From: Symbiodinium sp. CCMP2592 | Lineage: Eukaryota > Sar > Dinophyceae > Suessiales > Symbiodiniaceae | Length of the DNA stretch: 64,000 bases | Direction of reading: 5' to 3' | Assembly: GCA_905221615.1 (NCBI GenBank) | Contig: CAJNDT010004557.1 | Location: 746,001-810,000 of the forward strand | Shown: positions 10,108 to 18,940 of the stretch, one piece after another | Position numbering within the stretch: the first letter of the stretch is position 1 | Layout of the letters: every line of letters starts with the position of its first letter | Position numbers and translations under genes: made by a program | The notes under the pieces: model-generated | The model's input: the letters and a program-made list of their open reading frames with translations, nothing else | What the model was told of the DNA's origin: nothing | The model's database searches: none

Positions 10108-10198
10108 GGATCTGGAAAGTAGATCCCCTAATTTGGGGCCCTATACTACCAAAGGTACTTTATAGGAACCCCCATTAAGGGATCTACTTTTTGGATCC
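10108..10198. mobile_element. Single-copy inverted repeat element
   Basis: AGGATCTGGAAAGTAGATCC and GGGATCTACTTTTTGGATCC form complementary ends about 50 bp apart. Confidence 0.5.
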
Positions 10199-10774
10199 TC
10201 CCGGGGGTCTGGGTCAGTCCCGTTGAGCTTGCCGGTGAGCTCAGATCGAAGGCCGTCTAGACGCCAAGCACCACCCCACATTGCATGAAGATCAGGCAAG
10301 ACCACCTGAGAAGCATAACCCAACCGCCGTAAAAGAGCTCGAAGAATGTGTCGAAATATCGTGATCTGGATTGCCTTTGGGGGGATCATCGAGAGCATTG
10401 AGGCTCATGTGCCCAAACAGCAGGAGCCGAGTTGGACGTGATACATGACAGAACCGAAGGCGCAACTCCCATACCCGAGGCTTTTGTTTAGGGATAGCCG
10501 GCTTATGCGGGCTTTGCCGTGTTGGGCCCAAGGTTCGGAGGCTACGTCCTTGTTCACCCCCCTAAAGAAAACCCGTAAGCCCCAAAGTCCTCAACAAAAT
10601 ACCCTGGAACCCGAAGACCCCATCACCGCAACTCCTGAAACCCAGAAAACTCTAGACCCTAACACCCTAAAGTTGCCTAAACTACCCGTTATGGAACCCC
10701 TATAGATCCCTTAAAGGAGCCCTTTAAAGAAGCCTTTTAAAGGAGCCTACTTACTAAGCCCTGAATTCATTCAG

Positions 10775-10835
10775 TCTTTGAAGAAATCTCGCTACAAGGA
10801 GACGGGCGGAAGCCCCACCACCAGCGACCTCCGAG
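10775..10835 (+). CDS. Putative micro-exon, unknown
   Basis: After CATTCAG it reads SLKKSRYKETGGSPTTSDLR, then a possible GC donor. Codon-like composition, no family recognised. Confidence 0.25.
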
Positions 10836-10848
10836 GCAAACTCCTGGA

Positions 10849-11060
10849 GTTTAGGAGTTTTGGGGTTTAGGAGTTTGGGGTTTAGGAGTTTAGGAGTTTA
10901 GGAGTTTAGGAGTTTAGGAGTTTAGGAATTTAGGGGTTTAGGAGTTTAGGGGTTTAGGAGTTTAGGAGTTTAGGAGTTTAGGAGTTTAGGGTTTAGGGGT
11001 TTAGGGTTTAGGGTTTATGGGTTAGGGCTTAGGGTTAGGGTTCAAAGGGTTTGGGGTTTA
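10849..11060 (+). repeat. GGAGTTTA variant telomere-like tract
   Basis: Ten or so GGAGTTTA octamers grade into TTTAGGG units at the right end, suggesting a local variant array derived from the heptamer. Confidence 0.8.
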
Positions 11061-11334
11061 AGGTTAAGGGTTTCTAGGGTGTTGCCAAAAACATTCTACG
11101 CGCGTCTTATGAGGGTCTTATGAGGCTTGTCAGGGCCTTATGGGGTTCTTTAAGGGTTCTGTAAGGGTCGTATGAAGGTTTTTTAGAGGGGCTTTCGGGA
11201 AAGGGCGGGTTAAGAAGGTTACTATGACGGTTACTACAGGTGTTCGCTACAAGTATTACAGTCGACTACACTCCCTGAGGCCCAGCGCTCGGGGTTGCTG
11301 CTAGTTCCGAACTAACAACTTTAAATCCTAAGCC

Positions 11335-11475
11335 TTTCTCCCTAAACCCTAAACCCTGAGCTCTGAACCCTAAACCCTAAACCCAAAACCGCCTTTCTCC
11401 CTAAACCCTAAACCCCGAGCTCTGAAGCCTAAACCCTAAACCCCTAAACCCTGAACCCTAGACCTTGAGCTCTGA
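11335..11475 (-). repeat. CCCTAAA tract with internal duplication
   Basis: The block TTTCTCCCTAAACCCTAAAC followed by GAGCTCTGAA occurs twice, about 60 bp apart. Confidence 0.75.
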
Positions 11476-11539
11476 AGCCTAAACCGTAGCGCCTAGCCCC
11501 CGGCGAGCTCCGATCCCTGGTCTTGAGCTTTAAGCTGAA

Positions 11540-11646
11540 CAGTTTAGGGCTTAGGGTTTAGGGTTTAGGGTTTAGGGTTTAAGGTTTAGGGTTTAGGGTT
11601 TAGGGTTTAAGGTTTAGGGTTTAGGGTTTAGGGTTTAAGGTTTAGG
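11540..11646 (+). repeat. TTTAGGG array with 28-bp higher-order unit
   Basis: Three TTTAGGG units plus one TTTAAGG form a 28-bp unit repeated about three times, the most regular telomere-like tract here. Confidence 0.85.
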
Positions 11647-11649
11647 GGA

Positions 11650-12200
11650 AGCCTCACCCCAAAGCCTCAGAAAGCTCCTCTGACAGAGGGTTTGGAGTTT
11701 AGGGTTTGGGGTAGGGGTCGGAATGATTATTACGACATTGCGATCGTTTTTGCCTTCGAAGCCCTACACTATGTATTTACGTTTAGAATGTCGAAACTTT
11801 CCTTAAATCGTGAGGGCCTTGCAGTTGTTAAGCCCTCAGCATTAAGCCCTCAAAGCCTTGAAACTAGATAGAACAGAGCCTTCGAACACCCCAAACTCTA
11901 AATCCCAACAGCTAAACCCCGACAAATAAACCTACACGCCTCGTTGAGCGCTTACAAAACCCCACACCAATTGTCTAAACGCTGCAGAAAGCCGCCTGGG
12001 GTTGCCAGGTGACACCTGTGCGCTATGGGCGGCACAGGTCACTTGCCCCCTCGGCGGCGGTTCCAACGTCATCCCAGGACGTGAATCGAGAAGAAGGGCG
12101 GCTTTAAAGAAGATCCCTTGATGGATTCAAGGGTTCTACTAGGGTTCAGGACTTTGCCTTCTTTGATTGAGGGTGTAGGGTGTGGGATTCCGAGTGGAAA
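11650..12200. other. Unassigned sequence
   Basis: No repeat family or gene recognised apart from single CCCTAAA-like words. Confidence 0.4.
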
Positions 12201-12201
12201 G

Positions 12202-12265
12202 CCCCCCTGTACTTCGAATCACATGAAGGATCGCTCGAACACATCCTGGGGAGTCTCTCGGAAAG
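12202..12265 (+). CDS. Putative micro-exon, unknown
   Basis: After GGAAAG it reads PLYFESHEGSLEHILGSLSE to a GT donor (GAAAG|GTTC). Helical-looking; family unknown. A second frame is also open. Confidence 0.28.
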
Positions 12266-12510
12266 GTTCTTGAAGGGGGGTCAGGAGGTCACTCTTGGGT
12301 TCTAGCGGGGAAGGAATTTCTTCACAAGCGGATCTGAAAATTTTCACAAAAAAGCCCAGTAACTTGTACTTCAGGAATATTCCAGAAAAATCATGCAGCC
12401 GCCTATCATGTGACGGAGGTTTTGCAGGCGGTTTTACCAGGGTTGTGCGTTTTGCCAGGCTTCTCTCGGGAGGTTTGCAAGGGGGGAGTTCGTTGTGACC
12501 GTTTAGGGGA

Positions 12511-12611
12511 TAAAGGGAATTCCAGAAAGTTGGAATATGGTTTCAGGGTAGGATACCCAATAATTTACCATAAAGGGTTTAGGATAATCATATTCTGGCT
12601 TTTACTTTATG
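12511..12611. mobile_element. MITE family I
   Basis: GGAATTCCAGAAAGTTGGAA at the left; the right arm ATATTCTGGCTTTTACTTTA is partly deleted relative to the copy at 53151. Confidence 0.65.
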
Positions 12612-13082
12612 CCAGCTTGGGGGTTTGTCAGGGCTCCGAAGGGTGCTATGGAGGCTTGGCGTGGGCTATTCCGTTAAAATCCCAATGTGCTTGGAGCATC
12701 AAGCAGTTCAGGTGTATATAGTTGCGCCGAAGCTGGTCCCAATTACCCCTGCGGGTTTTTGGCTCTACTTTAGTGTTTAGCTGTGTTTAGAGTTTCATTG
12801 TGATATATCTCAATAGGAGCCTTACCTACGTGAGTTATATTTTCCACTTTGGAGCTAGGATGGTACTCCGAGACTCCAAAAACCTTCATTGACTAATACA
12901 GATGGATCCGAGGATAATTCTACGAGTATTGCTTAATTCAGTTGGGTAGACTTTGCTATGCCTCAGGGTTCTGCATTAGATGTCTACTACCATGTACCGC
13001 AAGCCCTACTCGAATTGCCAAGTACCAGTCCTCCGACCGCCGCTCCCACCCCTTTAGATGGTTCCTTAAAGGGGTTTATGGG

Positions 13083-13106
13083 ATACTATAAGGGCCCTTA
13101 TAGTAT
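13083..13106. repeat. 24-bp perfect palindrome
   Basis: ATACTATAAGGG followed directly by its complement CCCTTATAGTAT, at the left edge of an H element. Confidence 0.85.
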
Positions 13107-13213
13107 AGGGGCCTTAATAATTACCAGCACTATTTTGGGGGTTCCTTATGATAACTATAGTAAAACGGGCCCCAAAACCCAATTCTAATTATGAAGGTCC
13201 CCCATATTATAGT
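13102..13213. mobile_element. MITE family H, complete copy
   Basis: TATAGGGGCCTTAATAATTA to TTCTAATTATGAAGGTCCCC with the usual GTTCCTTATGATAACTATAG centre. Confidence 0.75.
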
Positions 13214-13270
13214 ACTCTTATAGATCCCTGTAAAGGAGTCCTTAGAGAGCCTTTTATCGGAACCCTATTC

Positions 13271-13382
13271 ACTCCAATTTAAAGGTATATCCCTTAAATT
13301 AAGGAATGTTCCTTAGCTCATATTAGGGATCCTACTATATTGTAAGGCATATTCCTTTATTAAGGGGTATTGGAGTCTCTGG
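13271..13382. mobile_element. MITE family C
   Basis: An eroded left end, TTAAGGAATGTTCC and TTAGGGATCCTACTATA inside, GGTATTGGAGTCTCTGGG at the right. A putative exon begins 12 bp later. Confidence 0.7.
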
Positions 13383-13394
13383 GGACACGCCCAG

Positions 13395-13445
13395 AGCCAG
13401 GCCAAGGACTTCTTGAAGTATTGCCAGAAGTCTTGCAAAATAGAT
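13395..13445 (+). CDS. Putative micro-exon, unknown
   Basis: Reads SQAKDFLKYCQKSCKID between CGCCCAG and a GT donor, phase 0 at both ends. Family unknown. Confidence 0.28.
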
Positions 13446-13684
13446 GTCGGTTAAGTAGACTAGGGTTCCTTTCAAGGGAAATTCGGGGTCCCTTTATTAG
13501 GGGATCTATAAAAATCTATAAGGGTAGGGTTTAGGGTTTAGGCTTTAGGGTTTAGGGTTCCTTCTCACGCGGAATTGCCATCTGTCATGGCTGAGCGGGC
13601 CTCGCGGCGGAGCATCTCATGCTGATTCTTTGCTTGCTCCTTTCCGTGCCTGGGCATCAGCCCACAATGATGTTTGACGGCTCT

Positions 13685-13780
13685 TAGAGACTCCAATACC
13701 CCTTACTTAAGGAATATTCCTTAAATCATATTCTATAATTTAAGTCATATTCCTTAATTAAGGGATATTGGAGTCTCTGG
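13685..13780. mobile_element. MITE family C, internally deleted
   Basis: TAGAGACTCCAATACCCCTT to ATATTGGAGTCTCTGGG; it lacks the GGGATCCTAC centre. Confidence 0.75.
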
Positions 13781-14125
13781 GCTGGCATATTGATTACGCA
13801 CGCGCGCGCGGAAGCTCAAGGACCCTGCGACCAGCAAGTTGCGATCCTTGTGGCGATACGATGCGATGCTTCTCATCGCTGCAGAGACTGTTGCGTGCAA
13901 ACCATATAGAGTGGTTCTCGGGAACAACTAGCAACTTGCAAAGCTGGCCAGATATGGATGCCTCAGCTCCCTTTCCACGGCAGTTGCAGCTGAAGCGTGC
14001 GCTCGAGCAAGAAGCATTGTCTGTGCAGTACCCCTATAACCCTAAACCCAAAACCCAAAACCCTAAACCCTAAACCAAAGTTCTATTTCTGGCGGTCCTG
14101 GCAGGGGATGAGCTTCAAACCCCTA

Positions 14126-14245
14126 CTTAAAGGATCATGGGACTTAGTAAGTAGGTTATAATTGGGGTTATACGTCCCTTAAGGGGGGTTATCCTAATTA
14201 TAACCTACTTATAACCTTCCTTACTATGTCCCATGGGCCTTTACG
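14126..14245. mobile_element. MITE family B, TA flanks
   Basis: CTTAAAGGATCATGGGACTT to CCCATGGGCCTTTACG, with TA at 14124-14125 and 14246-14247. Confidence 0.8.
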
Positions 14246-14302
14246 TACAATGCACCTTGCTTACAAGAAGCCTTTTACGCTTCAAACCGCGATCTTTCGC
14301 AG

Positions 14303-14365
14303 GACCCAGCCGCGCGGTTCTTTGGGGAATCATCTTTCTGGCGGCGGTGCCGATCCTCGGCAGAA
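14303..14365 (+). CDS. Putative micro-exon, unknown
   Basis: After TTTCGCAG it reads DPAARFFGESSFWRRCRSSA; the donor is unclear. Another frame is open, so confidence is low. Confidence 0.22.
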
Positions 14366-14606
14366 GCTTAGGTCCTGCTACATCCTTGAAGTGTATGTAA
14401 GCCCTGAGCCCGAAATCCTAATTTAAAATTTGAGGATCAAAGCTACGCCATGATACCCTTGACTGTAACTAACTATCAAGCCTAGGTCCCCCTTGATGGG
14501 GCCGGGGATCTAATCTCCAAAGTCTCGACTTCCGTATCCTCCGAAGCCCCAACAAGACGGTTTAGGGCTTAGGGTTTAGGGTTTAGGATCTTACTGCCAT
14601 GACCTT

Positions 14607-14713
14607 CTTAAAGGATCATGGAACTTGGTAAGGTAGTTATAAGTCCAAATGTGTGGTTATCCTAATTATAACTTACTTATAACCCTACTTACTAAGTCCC
14701 CTGAACCTTTAAG
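14607..14713. mobile_element. MITE family B, abutting a putative exon
   Basis: CTTAAAGGATCATGGAACTT to CCCCTGAACCTTTAAG. The acceptor of the next exon candidate lies within 5 bp of the right end. Confidence 0.75.
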
Positions 14714-14718
14714 TAGAG

Positions 14719-14859
14719 TACTGGCCACCGTTCTTGGACTATGTTTGCCCTGCGCGTCCCGTGGCTATTTACGCTTCTCGTGCGCACTGGAACGGCGGTG
14801 CGCATTGGAACGGAGAACCGTGTGAAAACTCTACGGAAGTTATCGCAATGTTCTGTGAG
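14719..14859 (+). CDS. Putative exon of unknown protein
   Basis: 47 codons, phase 0 at both ends, from TAGAG| to GAG|GTTGTA. The reading begins YWPPFLDYVCPARPVAIYAS and continues with two HWNG repeats and EPCEN, ending EVIAMFCE. The composition is strongly protein-like (Trp, Tyr and Cys in a patterned context) and no other frame is as good. Family not recognised. It may belong with the secreted-type exons further left. Confidence 0.42.
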
Positions 14860-15028
14860 GTTGTATGGTTGATGCATTGATCCTAGACCCTAAGCCCTAA
14901 ACCCTAAACCGTAATTTGGGGCAACCAGTTCTAGTAACTAGTATCCCGTATAGTCCCTACGTAGTTTCACGCTAAAACTTCCCAAACTCCAAACCTTAGT
15001 CTAGTCATCCCTCAACCCTACCTTAAAC

Positions 15029-15115
15029 TACCAAACCCTACTTTTTTGTAGGTTCTCATTATAAACCCTAATATGAAAATATAGTGACCCTACAAAAAAG
15101 CAGGTTTTGGTAGGT
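15029..15115. mobile_element. Single-copy inverted repeat element (family P)
   Basis: ACCCTACTTTTTTGTAGG and CCTACAAAAAAGCAGGTT form the arms; each arm also contains a small hairpin. Confidence 0.5.
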
Positions 15116-15235
15116 TACGGTACACCCTGAAATCATGGACCCTTTTACACAACCCGTTTAAGTCAGATACAAAACCTCATCAGACCTCACAGCAACATTG
15201 TTTTGTCACCTCATCGTTGAGTCCTAGGTTGTACT

Positions 15236-15300
15236 ACGGTTGATGATACAAATCCTGCATTACCGTAAGGACCCTAAACTATGGGAATTATGGTATATTC
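15236..15300. mobile_element. MITE family F, left part
   Basis: ACGGTTGATGATACAAATCC to TATGGTATATTCCTTA; interrupted by the shared block that follows. Confidence 0.6.
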
Positions 15301-15302
15301 CT

Positions 15303-15373
15303 TACCTTGCATGAGGGAATGCTCACGGATGATTATCACACTGGCTACTCCAGGGAGACTTCGCATCATACCA
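15303..15373. repeat. Dispersed direct repeat, copy 1
   Basis: ACCTTGCATGAGGGAATGCT through CTTCGCATCATACC matches 16756-16835 almost exactly, and the match continues into an F element in both places. Confidence 0.8.
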
Positions 15374-15375
15374 TA

Positions 15376-15473
15376 CTACAGTTGTTGATATAAACCCTGC
15401 ATTACCCATAAAAAGGGATGTACCATAATTCCTATAGATTAGGGTCAATGCAGGACTTATATCATCAACCGCA
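15376..15473. mobile_element. MITE family F, complete copy
   Basis: GTTGTTGATATAAACCCTGC to GCAGGACTTATATCATCAAC, complementary ends. Confidence 0.75.
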
Positions 15474-15479
15474 TGGAGA

Positions 15480-16080
15480 GCCCTTAAAGGGAATCCTTCT
15501 TAACCCTATTTCTGGTGCTTGCCAAAGGGACCTTAGTGAGAGGGTTTATATCCCCAAAGCTGCCCCTAATCCTATCTCCTAGTCAGGGCTTTAGAAGATT
15601 CATACTGCAGAGGCCAATCATGAATGCCAATGCCATTTTTTGTGGATCCCTGTCATAGCGATTGCATAATGTCTTACAAAACCCGATTAGATTTATTCAT
15701 GAAAGCCCTTGTATTACTGCAGGTGTGCATGTCCTCCATCAGCCAGCCTTCAAAGCTCAGGACAAGCCCCAGTTAATGTACAAGCCTGAGTAGACATCAC
15801 TATTATTCCTTACGGTTTCGTATTCTATAAACCCAAAACATTTGCTAACGATCAATGCACATACTACTGCAGCGCATTGCAAGTCGAGCGGCTTCCAGGA
15901 GGGAAAGCTGATAGCACTTTGCTTTTGTACTGCTGCGCGCTTCGACCCCAGACCCTAAATACCTGCCGGTTCGGAAATTTCAGAACATCTGGAATATCTG
16001 ACCCTACCCTCAGTACTTAAAGGGCTCCTTAAAGGGATCTCTAGGGATCCTTCAAGGGATCTATGGGGTTTAGGGTTTAG
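15480..16080. other. Unassigned sequence
   Basis: No gene or known element recognised; a few GGGATCTATAGGG-type words near 16020-16070. Confidence 0.4.
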
Positions 16081-16086
16081 GGTCTA

Positions 16087-16205
16087 CTTGAAGCCTCAGG
16101 GGACTTAGTAAGTAAGGTTATAAGTAGGTTATAATTAGGAAACCCTACTTAGGGGACTTACAACCCCAATTATAACCTAGTTACTAAGTCCCATGATCCT
16201 TTAAG
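16087..16205. mobile_element. MITE family B, TA flanks
   Basis: CTTGAAGCCTCAGGGGACTT to CCCATGATCCTTTAAG between TA dinucleotides. Confidence 0.8.
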
Positions 16206-16281
16206 TAAGGATTCGGGCCCCTAAGCCCTAAACCGCCCAATATGGAGATCCATCCTGCCCCCTGGTGTTTTAAGAACCTCA

Positions 16282-16395
16282 CATATGCGGGAGGTTCCGA
16301 AAATAGGGGACTTTCTTTTGGGGGTCCTTATAATAGGGATCCTGCCATTTCGGGTATCATATTAGGGTCCCCTTTTTTTCGGAAACTCCCATATG
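16282..16395. mobile_element. MITE family A, complete copy
   Basis: CATATGCGGGAGGTTCCGAA to TTTCGGAAACTCCCATATG. Confidence 0.8.
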
Positions 16396-16611
16396 TTACC
16401 AGTGCTTGATTGTGGCATCCGCGCATACACAAAGCAAAAATTAGGATGCTGATCCTCTCCGCCTATGCGCTGCTACGGAAGCAGATGTCGGCGGCCCAGC
16501 AATGCGCTAAAGCGCAGTACTAGACCCTGAGCATTCCCAGGGCCTACTCTCACGCGATATTTCAGCGCCTCTGGTGCTTCGGAGGTATAGGTTAACTTAG
16601 ACTCTTGTTTT

Positions 16612-16733
16612 CACAAGTGGATAGTTGGCAAAATTAGGGTCCCGTTTTGGGTTCTTATTATAATCTGGCACCTGGTATTTAGGGTACCCAAAAAGGGACC
16701 ATAGTTTTGACAACCACCCAAGTGGCTTGGAGT
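16612..16733. mobile_element. Single-copy inverted repeat element (family Q)
   Basis: CAAGTGGATAGTTGGCAAAA and a loosely complementary arm ending ACCACCCAAGTGG, with GGGTCCC/GGGACC inside. Diverged. Confidence 0.4.
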
Positions 16734-16755
16734 GTGGGGATTTGATGCCAGACTT

Positions 16756-16932
16756 CACCTTGCATGGGGGAACGCTCACGGATGATTATCACACTGGCTA
16801 CTCCAGAGACTTCGCATCATACCATACTACGGTTGTTGATATAAACCCTGCATTACCCATAATAAGAGATATGCCATACTTCCCATAGTTTAGGCTCCTT
16901 AAGTCAATGCAGGACTCATATCATCAACCATA
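16756..16932. repeat. Dispersed direct repeat copy 2 with MITE F
   Basis: CACCTTGCATGGGGGAACGC onward repeats the block at 15303; it ends in an F element (16838-16932). Confidence 0.8.
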
Positions 16933-17228
16933 CTGCTGAATAGGTAGTTCTCTAAATTGGGGTTCCTTTTTAGATCCCCCAAATTGTACAGCACCTTTGT
17001 AAAGCAAATGCTCTAAAAGGGACCCAACTGATAGCCCCAAAACCCCAGTCCTTGCTCCTGATCTCCCAACCCAAAGCCTCCTATGGAGGTGCGAATACCT
17101 AGTAACGGTTTCGAAACCACACCCTTAAAGGAATCCTTATAGATCCCTGAAAGGAACCCTTACAGATCCCATAAAGGGGCCCCTTATCGTAGAACCCTAT
17201 ACGAAGCGCCCCTTATCGTAGAACCCTA

Positions 17229-17336
17229 CTTAAAGGATCATGGGACTTAGTAAGTAAGGTTATGAATAGGTTATAATAAGGATAACCACACTTAGGGGAA
17301 TTATAACCTACTTACTAAGTCCCATGATCCTTTAAG
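17229..17336. mobile_element. MITE family B next to a putative acceptor
   Basis: CTTAAAGGATCATGGGACTT to CCCATGATCCTTTAAG with TA flanks. The right TA is part of TATAG|G, the acceptor-like site of the next island. Confidence 0.8.
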
Positions 17337-17341
17337 TATAG

Positions 17342-17404
17342 GAAGCCAGGCCCGGTCTGGTATTCAACATCTTCGGGGGCATCCAGGCCATCGTGGGAGC
17401 CTCA
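17342..17404 (+). CDS. Putative exon encoding a membrane segment
   Basis: EARPGLVFNIFGGIQAIVGA plus one Ser, phase 0 at both ends, GT donor. LVFNIFGGIQAIVGAS is hydrophobic enough to be a transmembrane helix. It probably belongs with the island at 18077. Family unknown. Confidence 0.35.
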
Positions 17405-17424
17405 GTGGCTTTAGGGCTCCGGGT

Positions 17425-17545
17425 TGAGGCTTTAGGGTTGAGGGTTTTAGGGTTTAGGGTTTAGGGGTTTAGGGTTTAGGGGTTTAGGGGTTTAGGGTTT
17501 AGGGTTTAGGGTTGAGGGTTTAAGGCTCAGGGTTTAGGGCTCCTG
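17425..17545 (+). repeat. TTTAGGG tract
   Basis: Mostly TTTAGGG and GGTTTAGGGG units. Confidence 0.8.
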
Positions 17546-17576
17546 AAAGGCGTTCCTTCTAGGTTCTAAGGCTCTA

Positions 17577-17637
17577 CTTGGAGGGGCAGGGGGCTTAGTA
17601 AGTCGGTTATAAGTAGGGTTGTAATTGGGGTAGCTGC
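17577..17637. mobile_element. MITE family B variant, left half
   Basis: CTTGGAGGGGCAGGGGGCTT, then the arm, then truncation at GTAGCT. Confidence 0.55.
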
Positions 17638-17958
17638 ATCTGGTTGAGGGTTTAGGGTTTAGGGTTTCTTCTAGATTCTAAGGCTCTAGGGTTCCATAGA
17701 AGGGGTTCCTTTTCGGGTTCTTCAAAGGGATCTATGAGGCTATAGGCTTTTCGGGCTTTAGGGTTTGGGTCTAGGGTTTCGTGGCTTTGAGGGCTTGAGG
17801 CGGTTGACGGACCTTTCCCAGATTCCTACAAGGTCTGGTGTTGTCGGCTTTGAGCCACGCCTAGCCACCAGGGCAAATTTTCAGAAAGTGGAAGTTTGAC
17901 ACAGTCAGTGGCTTCGAAACGAACCCCAAACAACGGTATCCCAAAGCCCTCAGCCCTA

Positions 17959-18048
17959 CCTGTAGCCGAAAAGACCTACCTTTTTGAGCAACTATGTACA
18001 AAAGCCGTAGTAAGGAACCCCAGAAAGGTAGGTCTTTTCGGCTACAGG
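17959..18048. mobile_element. Inverted-repeat element K with perfect termini
   Basis: CCTGTAGCCGAAAAGACCTA at the left is perfectly matched at the right end (TAGGTCTTTTCGGCTACAGG). TA flanks on both sides; a single copy in the window and probably young. Confidence 0.75.
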
Positions 18049-18076
18049 TAAGCCATAATTTACAGACACCCTCAAG

Positions 18077-18144
18077 GTTTGGGAAACCTCACGAGCATCT
18101 TCAGCAGCACGAGTGCTGAGGTCATCGTGGTGTTTATCACCATT
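18077..18144 (+). CDS. Putative exon encoding a second hydrophobic segment
   Basis: LGNLTSIFSSTSAEVIVVFI then TI, between CTCAAG and a GT donor. The last half is a possible membrane helix. It follows the membrane-like island at 17342. Confidence 0.33.
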
Positions 18145-18176
18145 GTAGGGTTTAGGGTCTAGGGTCTAGGGGTCTC

Positions 18177-18313
18177 CAAGGGTAAAAGGAGGGACCCTTA
18201 AAAAGGACCCATAGGTATATACCCTTAATATAGCTACTATATACCCATTATATAGCCCATGTAGCCCATTATAGGGTAGGGGTCCTTGTTAAGGGTCCCT
18301 CCTTTTCCCCTTT
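18177..18313. mobile_element. Inverted-repeat element J
   Basis: Arms of about 30 bp: AAGGAGGGACCCTTAAAAAG and CTTGTTAAGGGTCCCTCCTT. The centre is TATA/CCCATTATA-rich. Confidence 0.65.
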
Positions 18314-18510
18314 GACCATTTTAAGAAGACCCAAAAGTGGCTTAGAAGTTCGGAAGTCTTGACCATGTATCCACATCTTCAAGCGGACCCTCATTTAGAG
18401 AACCACCCATCCCGATCGTAAGAAGAACCACCAGGGCTGTCCTGATTTCCACGGAACTTTCAAAACAGTATCCCTAAACCCTAAACCCTAGAATCCTACT
18501 TGGACCCCAA

Positions 18511-18577
18511 ATGGGAGTTTCCGAAAATAGGGGACCCTACCATAGTACCCTAAATAGTAGGATCCTTATTATTTATG
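18511..18577. mobile_element. MITE family A, half copy, inverted core
   Basis: ATGGGAGTTTCCGAAAATAG, then AGTACCCTAAATAGTAGGAT; no right terminus. Confidence 0.6.
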
Positions 18578-18940
18578 GGCTGCCGCCACTGCCGCCGACC
18601 CCAAAAGAAGAGAGGTGACTATCCAAGGAACGCAGCAGGTGTTGAAAGCAGCCACTGCAAGTCTTGTAACTGGCACGAGTAGCATGAGCACATGACTGAT
18701 GCGGCGAAGTATTCGGACTGACGCAGTGCTCAGCTCTCGGACATTGTGTGCGCATGTTTCAGCAACCTTGTGACTCAGAGGCAAAAGGCATCCGCACAAA
18801 ACCGAGTTTAGCAGGAGGGCTGTATACGATATGCTTAAGATACGGAACCAGTGCAGTTGTGGCCATGGGATGGTACGACAAAAAAAAAGTCGCGCGCGCG
18901 GCGGCGCATCGCAAAGCCGGGGCGGGCAGTGAGGACAATA

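Noticed and set aside
10141-10531. Minus-strand coding-like frames (for example IFRHILRALLRRLGYASQVV)
   Set aside because: Somewhat protein-like, but two overlapping frames compete and no splice or family evidence was found. Kept only as a note.
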